Assembly: GCF_001429245.1 (NCBI RefSeq)
Contig: NZ_LMJE01000001.1
Span: 525,048 to 589,047 of the forward strand
DNA from: Rhizobium sp. Root274
GTDB taxonomy: Bacteria > Pseudomonadota > Alphaproteobacteria > Rhizobiales > Rhizobiaceae
Direction: 5' to 3'
Length of the DNA stretch: 64,000 nt
Shown here: piece after piece, positions 26,835 to 35,380 of the stretch
Numbering within the stretch: the stretch's first letter is position 1
How the letters are laid out: every line of letters begins with the position of its first letter
The notes under the pieces: model-generated
What the model saw: only the letters and a program-made list of their open reading frames with translations
Database searches by the model: none
Told to the model about the DNA's origin: nothing
Translations under genes and position numbers: made by a program

Positions 26835-27134
26835 ATGTCCCGCGCCCAGGACCGCAAAGACTATCCGATTTCCATGCGCCTTCCGGAGGCCGACGTGGCG
26901 ATGATCGACCGCGCAGCGGCGCTGAAAGGCCGGTCCCGGACGGATTTCGTGCGAGAGGCCGCCGTGCGGGCCGCTGAGGTCGCAGTGATGGAGCAACACC
27001 TGATCCGGATGAGCGAAGTCGGGTTTGCGAACTTCATGGAGATACTTGCAGCGCCGGCCGAAGCCGTGCCGGAGATCGTGGAACTGTCCAAACGTCCCGC
27101 GCCCTGGGAGACAGGATACAAGCCGAGACCGTGA
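26835..27134 (+). CDS. DUF1778 (TacA-type) antitoxin
   Basis: 99 aa. RKDYPISMRLPEADVAMIDRAA is the ribbon-helix-helix start of DUF1778 antitoxins, and SRTDFVREAAVRAAE follows. The C-terminal tail (PAPWETGYKPRP) would neutralise the partner acetyltransferase. AAAGGAGA lies before the ATG at 26835. These antitoxins block GNAT toxins that acetylate aminoacyl-tRNA and repress the operon. The toxin gene starts four bases after the stop but is interrupted. The antitoxin looks intact. Confidence 0.85.
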   Translation: MSRAQDRKDYPISMRLPEADVAMIDRAAALKGRSRTDFVREAAVRAAEVAVMEQHLIRMSEVGFANFMEILAAPAEAVPEIVELSKRPAPWETGYKPRP

Positions 27135-27137
27135 TCG

Positions 27138-27653
27138 ATGGTGGTCTCCGCTCCAGAGCCGCTCAATGCCGGCCGCGATATTTCTTCATTCTCCTGTGGC
27201 AAGCCGTTTCTCGACCGTTGGCTGAAAGACCGAGCCCTGAGTAATCAGCAGAAAGGTTTTACAGCCGTTGTCGTCGTGCATGATCAGAGCCGGGTTGTCG
27301 GCTATTACGGGCTTGCACCCACCGCTGTCATACCTGCCGTCCTGCCACGATCCGTCCGAACCGGCCAGGCGCCAGATCCCGTCCCCTGCCTGCTGCTCGG
27401 ACAGCTCGCGGTCGATCAGGCCTATGCCGGGTTTGGGCTCGGGACGGGACTGTTGAAGCATGCCCTTACCCGCTGCGTGTAGGGGGCAGCACTCGTCGGC
27501 GGGCGGGCGCTGATGGTCAATGCCATCGATGAAGAGGCGCGTTTGTTCTGGCTGCGGCGCGGGTTTCTGCCGTCGCGCGACGATCCGTTCCGACTGATGC
27601 GGCCGATGGCGGATATTGCGGCGTCGCTGGAGATGACGGGGGTGACGGGCTGA
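27138..27653 (+). pseudogene. GNAT toxin (TacT-like) with internal amber codon
   Basis: The first 114 codons read a normal TacT-type acetyltransferase up to LAVDQAYAGFGLGTGLLKHA, the acetyl-CoA loop. TAG follows at 27480-27482. The same frame then continues with GAALVGGRALMVNAIDEEA and FWLRRGFLPSRDDPFRLM to TGA at 27651, the normal ending of the family. One C-to-T change (CAG to TAG) explains it. The lost part includes the strand and helix that carry the catalytic region, so the protein should be inactive unless the codon is read through. Confidence 0.85.
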
Positions 27654-27730
27654 ACGCAGTGCCGCGCGTCGACAGCGTGATGAGCTTGCCGTATACTGAA
27701 TCCGAGACACCACGACCATAGGTGACCCGA

Positions 27731-28003
27731 ATGCACCGCCCTTTCCTCCTTGACGATGCCCTTCAGGCACAGCTGAGCGCGCTGGCGAGCCGCAAGCAAC
27801 GCTCGGAAGATCAGCTGCTTCAGGAAGCGGTGCGGGACTATCTAGAGCGGGAGGATGGGCGCGCCGGGTTTCTGGCCGAGGCCGAGGAGTCGTGGCAGGA
27901 TTATCAGGCCGGGGGGCTCCACCTGACGGGTGAAGAGGCGCGAGCCTAGCTCAGAAGCTGGGGAACTCCGGACGAGAAGGCACCGCCGGAGTGCCACGAC
28001 TGA
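27731..28003 (+). pseudogene. RHH antitoxin (ParD/CopG-like), C-terminus cut by amber codon
   Basis: A short RHH domain (FLLDDALQAQLSALASRKQRSEDQLLQEAVRDYLE) is followed by EESWQDYQAGGLHLTGEEARA, then TAG at 27947-27949. The same frame continues with LRSWGTPDEKAPPECHD and stops at 28001-28003, overlapping the toxin start by 13 bases as such operons usually do. A TGG to TAG change (a Trp codon, giving ARAWLRSWG) explains it. The translated product, 72 aa from the ATG at 27731, lacks 18 residues of the region that normally contacts the toxin; DNA binding could persist. Confidence 0.75.
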
Positions 28004-28284
28004 TCATCACGAAGCGGGCGGCGAGTGGTGTCCAACGGTGCCGCGTATTTCTCCATCGGCATTCGCCGGAGGTAGCCGAGAGGGCCGGTCGTATTGTGGA
28101 GCAGTCCCTGTTCAAACTTGAGGCGTCTCCGTTGATCGGGCGTCCCGTTGAGGGCCGGTCTCACATGCGAGAACTGGTCATCCCCTTTGGCGAGAGGAGT
28201 TATGTCGCTCTTTATCGCTATGCAGCAGAAGCAGACCTAGTCTACATTCTAGCCTCCTGGCATCAGCGGGAAGCCGGCTACTGA
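27991..28284 (+). CDS. RelE/ParE-family toxin
   Basis: 97 aa from GTG at 27991. The fold reads helix 1-2 (RAASGVQRCRVFLHRHSPEVAERAGRIVEQ), then SPLIGRPVEG, RELVIPFGERSYVALYRY and VYILASWHQREAGY, all typical of ParE/RelE proteins. RelE cleaves mRNA in the ribosome; ParE poisons gyrase; this one lies nearer ParE. No stop or shift is seen, so it looks functional although its antitoxin is truncated. It overlaps the original antitoxin frame. GAAGG precedes the start. Confidence 0.8.
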   Translation: MPRLIITKRAASGVQRCRVFLHRHSPEVAERAGRIVEQSLFKLEASPLIGRPVEGRSHMRELVIPFGERSYVALYRYAAEADLVYILASWHQREAGY

Positions 28285-28301
28285 GCCACCCCAAACGCAA
28301 A

Positions 28302-28323
28302 CGAGGGAGCTTCCGCCCCCTCG
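28302..28323. terminator. Hairpin between convergent genes
   Basis: CGAGGG and CCCTCG pair over six bases around a ten-base loop, between the toxin gene and xylG, which converge. The loop is long and the T-tract weak, so this is only a candidate. Confidence 0.4.
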
Positions 28324-28349
28324 CCTGTCTCATTTCACGGCCTCTCGGC

Positions 28350-29135
28350 TCACGCCGTCTGCATGGCACCTGGTCCCGGCACTGCGCCCGGAGGGCACTT
28401 GCCGAGGATGATCATGCCCAAGACTTCATCCTTGGTGACATCCTCCGTGCGGGCATGGCCCACGACGCGGCCGTTCTTCATGACGAAGACGCGATCCGCG
28501 AGGTCGAAGACGTCGTGGATGTCGTGACTGATCAGGAAGATGCCGATGCCTTCCTTTTTCAGCTGGACGATCAAGTCGCCGACCTGGGCGGTTTCCTGCG
28601 GGCCCAAGGCTGCTGTCGGCTCGTCCATGATCAGGATGCGGGCGTCGAACAGGATGGCGCGGGCAATCGCCACCGACTGGCGCTGACCGCCGGAGAGGGC
28701 TTTGACCGGCTCCTTGAAGCGCTGGAAGTTGGGGTTCAGGCGACCCATGACTTCGCGGGCCTTGGCTTCCATCGCGACGTCGTCCAGCGTGCCCCAGGGG
28801 GTGCGCAGTTCGCGGCCGAGATAGAGGTTGGCGGCGGCGTCGACATTGTCGGCGACGGCGAGCGTCTGGTAGATCGTCTCGATGCCGTATTTCTTGGCAT
28901 CGCGCGGGTTGCCGATATCGGCGAAGTCGCCGTTGATCAGGATATCGCCGTTGTCGCGCTTGTAGGCGCCCGACAGGATCTTGATCAGGGTCGACTTGCC
29001 GGCGCCATTGTGGCCGAGCAGGGCGACGACTTCACCGGGGAAGAGGTCGACCGAGGCATCGTCCACGGCATGGATGCCGCCGAAGGAAATGGAAATGTTG
29101 CGCATTTCCACGAGTGGGGTGCGGTTTTCCGACAT
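28350..29135 (-). CDS. xylG: D-xylose ABC transporter ATPase XylG (single domain)
   Basis: 261 aa. One ABC module: Walker [10 protein letters not shown], signature [14 protein letters not shown], Walker [11 protein letters not shown] and switch His in ISHDIHD. Enterobacterial XylG has two such modules (about 510 aa); the single-module form is usual in rhizobial sugar systems such as FrcA. It powers the permease XylH. AAGGGGAG lies nine bases before the ATG at 29135. It is last in the operon xylF-xylH-xylG. The C-terminal tail is Gly/Pro-rich. Confidence 0.85.
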   Translation of the reverse strand: MSENRTPLVEMRNISISFGGIHAVDDASVDLFPGEVVALLGHNGAGKSTLIKILSGAYKRDNGDILINGDFADIGNPRDAKKYGIETIYQTLAVADNVDAAANLYLGRELRTPWGTLDDVAMEAKAREVMGRLNPNFQRFKEPVKALSGGQRQSVAIARAILFDARILIMDEPTAALGPQETAQVGDLIVQLKKEGIGIFLISHDIHDVFDLADRVFVMKNGRVVGHARTEDVTKDEVLGMIILGKCPPGAVPGPGAMQTA

Positions 29136-29150
29136 GAGTTTCAACTCCCC

Positions 29151-30464
29151 TTACTTCGCACGGGCGCGGTAGACGGTATCGAGCCAGACCGCGATCACGA
29201 GCACGATGCCGATGACGATGCTTTGCAGCGGCGTGTCGAGACCGAGCAGGACCATGCCCGAGTTCAGAGATTGCATGACGACGGCGCCGAGCATGGCGCC
29301 GGCAATGGTACCAACACCACCGGCAAGCGAGGTGCCGCCGATGACGGCTGCGGCGATGGTGTAGAGCTCGTCGAGCGTGCCCTGCGCATTGGTCGCAGCA
29401 TTGAGACGGGCGGTCGAGATGGCGGCGGCGATGGCGCAAAGGGCTCCCATCAGCGCGAACATCTTGACGGTGACCCACTTCACCTTGATGCCGGCGAGTT
29501 CGGCCGCTTCCGGATTTCCGCCGATGGCGAAGACGTAGCGGCCGAAGCGCGTGCGGTTGGTGATGAAGGCCATGACCATGGCAATGCCGATGGCGATCAG
29601 AACCGGGATGGCGATGCCGAGCCCGATCTGCAAGCCGCCTTCCGGCCAGTCAATGCCGTTGGCGGCGGCATATTTCTTGGCGAGGTTGACCGGCATGTAA
29701 TAGCTGTTGGCGACCCAGACGGCGACGAGAATGGCCAGGCAGCCCGAGGCGACGAGGAAATACTCAGCCCAAAGCGGGCGCAGCGGGAAGCCGAAGCGGC
29801 GACGCTGCTTGCGGGTGTTGAGGATCGACAAGACGATCATGACACAGGCAACCGCACCGACGATCCAGCTGGCGGTGACGCCGATCGAACCATCCGCGCC
29901 ACCACCCATCAGGCGGTAGGTGGTGTCCATGGGAGCGACAGTCGCGCCCGAGGTGACCATCCACGCCGCGCCGCGCCAGACGAGCAAGCCGCCGAGCGTG
30001 ACGATGAAAGCAGGAACGCCGAGGAAGGCGATGATGGCACCCTGGAAGGCGCCGATGGCGGTGCCGACGGCGATACCGCTGGCCAGCGCGATCACCCACA
30101 TCAGCGGATGTTCGAAACCGATGATCGGCGGCAGGATGCGGGCCTGCAGGACGCCCATGATCATGCCGACAAAGCCCAGGATGGAGCCGACCGAAAGGTC
30201 GATATTGCGGGTGACGATGACCAGCACCATGCCGGTTGCCATGACCGAAACGGACGCCGCCTGGACCGAGAGGTTCCACAGGTTGCGCGAGGTCAGGAAC
30301 AGGCCGTTCGACAGGAAGTCGAAGCCGATCCAGATGATCGCGAGCGCGATCACCATGCCGAGCAGGCGGGTGTCGATCTCGGTGGCTTGAAAGAAGCGTT
30401 TTACCGCTGACATATTGGATGCCCGGGCTGCGGGCGCAGGCGTGGCAAGGCTTTGATCCGCCAT
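29151..30464 (-). CDS. xylH: D-xylose ABC transporter permease XylH
   Basis: 437 aa with about ten to eleven membrane helices. The BPD_transp_2 landmarks are present: VTRNIDLSVGSILG, GFVGMIMGV and GGNPEAAELAGIKV, with AAAVIGGTSLAGGVGTIAGAMLG at the end. The long insert around residues 230-300 is usual for XylH. GGGGAG precedes the ATG at 30464, so the long open frame to 30662 is discarded. Fifteen bases separate its stop from xylG. Confidence 0.85.
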   Translation of the reverse strand: MADQSLATPAPAARASNMSAVKRFFQATEIDTRLLGMVIALAIIWIGFDFLSNGLFLTSRNLWNLSVQAASVSVMATGMVLVIVTRNIDLSVGSILGFVGMIMGVLQARILPPIIGFEHPLMWVIALASGIAVGTAIGAFQGAIIAFLGVPAFIVTLGGLLVWRGAAWMVTSGATVAPMDTTYRLMGGGADGSIGVTASWIVGAVACVMIVLSILNTRKQRRRFGFPLRPLWAEYFLVASGCLAILVAVWVANSYYMPVNLAKKYAAANGIDWPEGGLQIGLGIAIPVLIAIGIAMVMAFITNRTRFGRYVFAIGGNPEAAELAGIKVKWVTVKMFALMGALCAIAAAISTARLNAATNAQGTLDELYTIAAAVIGGTSLAGGVGTIAGAMLGAVVMQSLNSGMVLLGLDTPLQSIVIGIVLVIAVWLDTVYRARAK

Positions 30465-30649
30465 ACAAGTATCTCCCCAGTCGTTTTTCGGCTTGCGATT
30501 TTGCCGGACGCTTCGGCGTCGTGGCAGCGGACGGTCAGGCCCGCCATGCGGATCGAGGCATCTTGTGTTCTTCGGCGAAATACGGCGGGAAAGGCGGCCC
30601 CTTAAAGCTGCAGTCCCCGTCGTCGCGCGATGCTCCCGACCAGTCGAAA

Positions 30650-30673
30650 CGCCGCAGCGCAAAGGCTGCGGCG
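30650..30673 (-). terminator. Hairpin between xylF and xylH
   Basis: CGCCGCAGC and GCTGCGGCG pair over nine bases with a six-base loop. It lies 36 bases after the xylF stop. There is only a short T-run on the minus strand (GTTTCG), so it likely protects the xylF mRNA 3' end or causes partial termination. This would give more binding protein than permease, as in many sugar ABC operons. Confidence 0.55.
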
Positions 30674-30708
30674 TCCCGGCTCAAGCTCTGTGGTCAGTCA
30701 CGTTTGGA

Positions 30709-31749
30709 TCAGTTGCAGGCAGCAACCGAACCAGCGGCAACGCCCTGGCATGCTTCTTCCTTGGAGATCCAGCCAGCGTCGATGACGGTGTTCAGGTTTT
30801 CCTTGGTGATCGGCAGCGGAGCGATGAAGTAGGAGTTCATTTCGACGCCCTTCGGGCCGCCGGAGAACTTCACGGTGCCTTCGATTTCGTCCATCGACTT
30901 GCCAGCGGCCAGTTCGTTGGCGATTTCGCCGGCCTTCTTGCCGAGTTCGCGGCTGTCCTTCCAGACAGACACGGTCTGGGTGCCGAGAGCCACGCGGTTC
31001 AGAGCAGCCTTGTCGCCGTCCTGGCCGGAGACCGGAACGGAACCGGCGAGACCCTGGGCTTCGAGCGCTGCCACAACACCGCCGGCCATGCCGTCGTTGG
31101 ACGATACGACGGCATCGACCTTGTTGTTGTTGGCGGTCAGGAACTGCTCCATGTTCTTCTGGGCAGCTTCCGGCTTCCAGCCGTCCGTGTAGGCTTCACC
31201 GACGTTCTTGATCTTGCCGCCGTCGATGGCTTCCTTCAGCACTTCCATCTGACCGGAGTAGAGGAAGTCGGAGTTCGGGTCGGTCGAGGCGCCCTTGATG
31301 AAGACGTAGTTGCCTTCCGGCTTCACCTTGAACACTTCGCGAGCCTGCATGCGGCCCACTTCCTTGTTGTCGAAGGTGATGTAGTAGGCATCCGGGTTCT
31401 CGATCAGACGGTCGTAACCGACGACCGGGATACCTTCAGCGGTGGCCTTTTCGATGGCCGGGCCGATGGCTTCCGAATCCTGGGCCAGAACGATCAGGGC
31501 GTTTGCGCCCTGGGCGATCAGGCTTTCGATGTCGGTGAGCTGCTTGGCGGCAGACGTCTGGGCGTCGGCCGAGATGTACTTGTTGCCAGCGGCTTCAAGG
31601 GCTGCCTTGATCGCGGCTTCGTCGGTCTTCCAACGCTCTTCCTGGAAGTTCGACCAGGAGACGCCGACCGTCAGGCCTTCGGCGCTGGCGACGGAATGCA
31701 GGCTCACGATGACGGCAGTCGCTGCCATCAGCTTATAAACGGATTTCAT
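30709..31749 (-). CDS. xylF: D-xylose-binding periplasmic protein XylF
   Basis: 346 aa with a signal peptide (residues 1-23, ASA cleavage). The sequence follows E. coli Xyl[62 protein letters not shown] and GQDGDKAAL are the sugar-binding strands, with Asn, Asp and Arg ligands in place. It captures D-xylose in the periplasm for XylH/XylG. GGGAGG lies upstream of the ATG. It is the first gene of the operon and divergent from a ROK regulator. Confidence 0.85.
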   Translation of the reverse strand: MKSVYKLMAATAVIVSLHSVASAEGLTVGVSWSNFQEERWKTDEAAIKAALEAAGNKYISADAQTSAAKQLTDIESLIAQGANALIVLAQDSEAIGPAIEKATAEGIPVVGYDRLIENPDAYYITFDNKEVGRMQAREVFKVKPEGNYVFIKGASTDPNSDFLYSGQMEVLKEAIDGGKIKNVGEAYTDGWKPEAAQKNMEQFLTANNNKVDAVVSSNDGMAGGVVAALEAQGLAGSVPVSGQDGDKAALNRVALGTQTVSVWKDSRELGKKAGEIANELAAGKSMDEIEGTVKFSGGPKGVEMNSYFIAPLPITKENLNTVIDAGWISKEEACQGVAAGSVAACN

Positions 31750-31848
31750 TTTTAAACCTCCCGAGGTGATAGCGGACCGACGGAAGACCTCCCCACCGAA
31801 CGACCCGCTGAAAAACTGCCCTTACCCCATGGACCCCCGTCCAATGGT

Positions 31849-31869
31849 TTTTCTCGACAGTCGAGAAAA
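31849..31869. promoter_or_regulatory. 21-bp operator-like palindrome
   Basis: TTTTCTCGAC and GTCGAGAAAA flank a single central A: a perfect 10+1+10 inverted repeat. It lies 100 bases upstream of xylF and 87 bases upstream of the ROK regulator start. ROK repressors (XylR, NagC type) bind A/T-edged palindromes of this length, so I infer it is the binding site through which the regulator controls both arms. Confidence 0.65.
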
Positions 31870-31955
31870 TAACTGGCAGAAGATTCTCACGCTGTCAACA
31901 CGGGCCGGAGGAGGCTTGCCAACACAGTGACCAAATGCTTTGGGAGGAGCATGCG

Positions 31956-33209
31956 GTGGACCAGACGAAATCGGGCGCAGTGCCCATGAAAGACGGCCAA
32001 AGGGCGAGCCCGAGGGCCAGCACCGAAGCTGTGCGTCAGCAAAACAGCGGCCTTGTGCTGCAGGTGCTGAGGCGCGAAGGCCCGCTTGCCCATACCGATC
32101 TTTCGAGTGCTACCGGCCTGTCCTCGGCGACCGTCTCGGCAATCACTGCCGAGCTTGAGAAGCAGACCCTGATCGAGCGTCGAGAACTGCCGACGGCTGG
32201 CCATCGCGGTCGGCCCCGGGTGCTGTTTGCCAGGCGTCGGGCAGCCGCTCACGTGATTGCGGTGCGCATCTCTTCCCATGCCGTACAGTATTCTCTCGCC
32301 GACTATCGCGGCACGATGATCGACCGATTCGAGGAAGCGCGCGACCAGGGGACACAGTCTCCCGCCGCCTTTCTCGCCGCCTTCCGGGCCGCCCTCGACC
32401 GTCTGGTCAACCGATCGCGGCTCGCAATCTCCGATATCGCCAGCATCTCGATCAGCAGCAAGGGATTGGCCGACCGCGAGGGGGCAAAACTCCTGTGGTC
32501 GCCGATCTTCGGCTATGAGGCGCTCGATTTCGAACAGGCGCTTTCGGATTTTGGCACGGCCCGAATCCACCTCTTCAACGAGAGCCTGCTTGTTACCCAT
32601 GCCCTGGTGCTCAGGCTGGAAAAATCGCGCCAGCAGCCGGTGCAGTCGCTCGCCACGCTGTCGCTCGGCCATTCGATCGGGCTTGGGGTGGCGCTGCGCG
32701 ACCCGCAGGGGCATCTGGACGTTCGGGCACCGAACTTCGGCCATATGCTGCATTCCGACGACGGCAAGCGTTGTCGCTGCGGCGCCTATGGCTGTATCGA
32801 GGCCTCGGCCGGTTTTTACGGAATCCTGCGAACCGCCTTCGAAGTGCCGCCGGACACAATCCCCGCAAGCTTCGTGCCGCTGTCTGAGATGGAGAAGATT
32901 GCGACCCGCGCCCGCCAGGGCCACCGCGCCTCCGAATATGCCTTTCGCCAGGCCGGGCTGGCGCTTGGCCAGGGACTGTCGCGCATGCTGAGCCTGGCCG
33001 AGGAGACGATGCCGATCGCCATCACCGGGCCCGGCACGCGCTTCATGGACCTGTTGACCCGGGGGCTCGACGAGGGACTGGCGCAGTCGCAGCATGTGCG
33101 GGTGCGCGGCGCCCCCGACATCCTGATCATCACGGAAGAGGAAACGCTGGTGTTCGAGGGCCATGTGGACCGGTCGCTGAGCGAGATCGACATGGTGCTG
33201 GGGGGATAG
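31956..33209 (+). CDS. ROK-family xylose operon regulator
   Basis: 417 aa. An N-terminal winged helix (VLQVLRREGPLAHTDLSSATGLSSATVSAITAEL) precedes the ROK sugar-kinase-like domain, which carries LGHSIGLGVAL and the zinc cluster CRCGAYGCIEA. The GTG at 31956 is chosen because GGGAGGAG lies 6 bases before it; the ATG at 31935 has no such site. ROK repressors sense sugars; divergence from xylF and the palindrome at 31849 make xylose operon control likely. I do not assign a gene name because XylR names several unrelated proteins. Confidence 0.8.
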   Translation: MDQTKSGAVPMKDGQRASPRASTEAVRQQNSGLVLQVLRREGPLAHTDLSSATGLSSATVSAITAELEKQTLIERRELPTAGHRGRPRVLFARRRAAAHVIAVRISSHAVQYSLADYRGTMIDRFEEARDQGTQSPAAFLAAFRAALDRLVNRSRLAISDIASISISSKGLADREGAKLLWSPIFGYEALDFEQALSDFGTARIHLFNESLLVTHALVLRLEKSRQQPVQSLATLSLGHSIGLGVALRDPQGHLDVRAPNFGHMLHSDDGKRCRCGAYGCIEASAGFYGILRTAFEVPPDTIPASFVPLSEMEKIATRARQGHRASEYAFRQAGLALGQGLSRMLSLAEETMPIAITGPGTRFMDLLTRGLDEGLAQSQHVRVRGAPDILIITEEETLVFEGHVDRSLSEIDMVLGG

Positions 33210-33371
33210 TGACCTGACTGGCAGTTTCGCATCCATGCGGCTCTGAAGGAGAGATCGAATACGAAGGGATAGGGACCCCACCGCCCTCTTGATCCTCGAC
33301 AGGCCCAGCGTTATCCCGATGTTCCATCCTCTGCGTCGCCCGACGCATCCTTCGCCCTTCAGGAGCCAGCT

Positions 33372-33653
33372 TTGATCCTGCTTTACATCTACATGGCCGT
33401 TGTCGCGGCCCTTCACCTCATTGCCGGTGCCATGGAATATCAGGGCCTGAAGCAGCAAGTTTCCGGCGCGAACGGGTTCATCTGGACCATGGTGACGCTG
33501 CTCATGACCACCGTGCTGTTCGTCACCAGCATTGTCACTTGGATCGTCTGGGACGGGTGGACAGCCTTGAAGATGCTTTTCCTGGGTGGGTTGTGGCTGG
33601 CGTTGTCCGGGGTTGCCTCGCTGGCGCTGATGATGGCCGGGGGGCGCAAGTGA
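33372..33653 (+). CDS. Small membrane protein, unknown
   Basis: 93 aa with three hydrophobic segments (residues about 5-22, 38-60 and 65-88). No family is recognised. The TTG at 33372 is the best start because AGGAG lies 6 bases upstream; the first ATG in the frame is seven codons later without a ribosome site. The stop overlaps the start of the next gene (GTGA), so the two small membrane proteins are translationally coupled and may form a complex. Confidence 0.65.
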   Translation: MILLYIYMAVVAALHLIAGAMEYQGLKQQVSGANGFIWTMVTLLMTTVLFVTSIVTWIVWDGWTALKMLFLGGLWLALSGVASLALMMAGGRK

Positions 33654-33979
33654 ACTTCATCCTGGCCCTTGTTCGGCTTGTGCTGATCGCGCTGGGGCTG
33701 GCGCTCGTCATCGGCTGGCTGAAGAACGAGGAGGCAGATCTGGCGCTGACCCTGCCCTGGACGCTTTATCCGGTGAGCGGCGGACTGGTCACCGCGCGTG
33801 CCATCTTCGACTGGGAGGGATCGCATGCGCCACGGGACCTGGTAATCGGGGCGGCGCGGATCGGCGGTTTCTTCGCCATCGTGTGCATTGCGCGCTACGG
33901 CTTCCCGCATTCGATCACGGCCGTTGCCGTGGCTTTCGTCGCAACGGCCATGTTGGCGGTCTACCGAAGCGAGGCCTAG
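33650..33979 (+). CDS. Small membrane protein, unknown
   Basis: 109 aa from GTG at 33650, overlapping the previous stop by four bases. Hydrophobic stretches lie at about residues 4-23, 35-50, 68-83 and 87-105. The segment WLKNEEADLALTLPW after the first helix is charged. I know no domain for it. The pair with the preceding gene looks like an intact two-gene operon of membrane proteins. Confidence 0.65.
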   Translation: MNFILALVRLVLIALGLALVIGWLKNEEADLALTLPWTLYPVSGGLVTARAIFDWEGSHAPRDLVIGAARIGGFFAIVCIARYGFPHSITAVAVAFVATAMLAVYRSEA

Positions 33980-34027
33980 GGGTGATGGGGACAAGTGCCC
34001 CATCCTTCTGCCGTGCCTTCCTGTTTT

Positions 34028-34795
34028 CTACTTCCCCTCACGCGCCTTGCGGGCGAATTCGTTGATCGCCGCAAAGGTCTGGTCGAAGCGGTTTTCGGCT
34101 TCGGCGTCGCGCTGGAAACGGACGCGCTGGACGAGGATTTCGGCTGGCGTCGGGTCCTTTGCGAACAAGGTCATCAACTCCTCGATGAAATCCTCAAGCG
34201 GCAGATAGCCCTCGCGGTTCGACTGGCCAGGAGTGAGTTCGGTCTGGACGGCCGGCGGGGCGAGTTCGATGACCTCGACCTTGCCCGAAAGCGCATCGCG
34301 CAGGCTTTGCGTATAGCTGTGGATCGCGGCCTTGGTGGCGGAATAGGTGGGGGTAGCGACCAGCGGCACGAAGGCCAGGCCCGAGGAGACGTTGACGATG
34401 GCCGCGTTCGGTTGCGCCTGAAGATGCTCGATCAGGGCATTGGTGAGGCGGATCGGCCCCAGCAGGTTGGTGGTGATCGTCGCTTCGGCGTCGGTCAGAT
34501 CGCGGGCACGGTCGAGCGGTTCGAAGCGCATGATGCCGGCATTGTTGATGAGAACGTTGATGTCGGGGAAGCGGCTGACGAGTGTTTCGGCAAAGGCGGT
34601 GATGGCGGCCGGATCCTCGATGTCGAGGACGAGCGCGTGCATATTGGCCCGCTCGCCGATGGTCGCTTCAAGGCTTTCAAGCCGACGGCCGGCGATGACG
34701 ACGGTATTGCCGAGGTCGTGGAAACGGTGGGCGAGTGCGGCGCCGATGCCCGAGCCGCCGCCGGTGATGAGGATGGTGTTGCCTGTCATCTGCAT
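34028..34795 (-). CDS. Short-chain dehydrogenase (DltE-like)
   Basis: 255 aa. Rossmann start ILITGGGSGIGAALA, then NNAGIMR, and the catalytic set Ser (NVSSGLAF) and YSATKAA (Tyr-x3-Lys). This is a classical short-chain dehydrogenase/reductase using NAD(P)H. AGAGGA lies 8 bases before the ATG at 34795. It is divergent from an HxlR regulator, an arrangement common for SDR genes responding to reactive electrophiles; the substrate is unknown. Confidence 0.85.
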   Translation of the reverse strand: MQMTGNTILITGGGSGIGAALAHRFHDLGNTVVIAGRRLESLEATIGERANMHALVLDIEDPAAITAFAETLVSRFPDINVLINNAGIMRFEPLDRARDLTDAEATITTNLLGPIRLTNALIEHLQAQPNAAIVNVSSGLAFVPLVATPTYSATKAAIHSYTQSLRDALSGKVEVIELAPPAVQTELTPGQSNREGYLPLEDFIEELMTLFAKDPTPAEILVQRVRFQRDAEAENRFDQTFAAINEFARKAREGK

Positions 34796-34900
34796 GGGGG
34801 AAATCCTCTTTGCTGTTGTGCATCCCTCCAATAGACCCCATACTCTCCAATACGAAGTAGGCACCGAAAAGATTTATACATACCCGAAGGAGAGTGTCTG

Positions 34901-35335
34901 GTGACAAAGGGATCAGCGCGGGAAAACAGAGCCGAACATGCGGCAGGAGCGATGTCTGAGAGCGTCGATCCGGCGGTGGAAGCGCTGGTGCAGGACATCA
35001 TCGGCAAGGTGGCGGACCGCTGGACCATGCTGATCCTGGAGGCGCTGGAGGAGCATGGTACGCTGCGCTTCACCCAGATCGGGCGGATCGTTTCCGGCAT
35101 CAGCCAGAAGATGCTGACCCAGACGGTGCGGCGGATGGAGGAGGACGGGCTGGTGAAGCGCACCGTGCATCCGGTCATCCCGCCGCATGTCGATTATACG
35201 CTGACCCCGATCGGACACAGCCTGTCGGAAGCCTTTTGCGGGGTGTGGATCTGGGCGGAAAAATACCGGGACGAGATCGAGACGGCACGGCGGGCCTTTG
35301 CCGAGGCGAATAGCGGCAAAAGACGTCTGGCTTGA
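34901..35335 (+). CDS. HxlR-family transcriptional regulator
   Basis: 144 aa from GTG at 34901, preceded by AAGGAG. The winged helix reads KVADRWTMLILEAL, LRFTQIGRIVSGISQKMLTQTVRRMEEDGLVKR, which is the HxlR signature. There is one Cys (SEAFCGVW). Members sense aldehydes, quinones or thiol stress. The gap to the divergent SDR gene holds TACT and AGTA half-sites ten bases apart (about 34841-34860), a weak dyad that could be its operator. Confidence 0.8.
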   Translation: MTKGSARENRAEHAAGAMSESVDPAVEALVQDIIGKVADRWTMLILEALEEHGTLRFTQIGRIVSGISQKMLTQTVRRMEEDGLVKRTVHPVIPPHVDYTLTPIGHSLSEAFCGVWIWAEKYRDEIETARRAFAEANSGKRRLA

Positions 35336-35380
35336 TTGCAGGTTTGGTGCGCCCTACCCTCGGTTATAGAGGAGATCGCC

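Noticed and set aside
27480-27949. Programmed amber read-through of both toxin-antitoxin genes
   Set aside because: Normal genes in the window also end in TAG (for example the vapC remnant and the HTH-MNT gene), and no stimulating context is visible; mutation is simpler.
28455-30410. 651-codon plus-strand ORF opposite xylG and xylH
   Set aside because: It is antisense to two genes with full family motifs and has no recognisable motif itself; such ORFs arise from the high GC bias at third positions.
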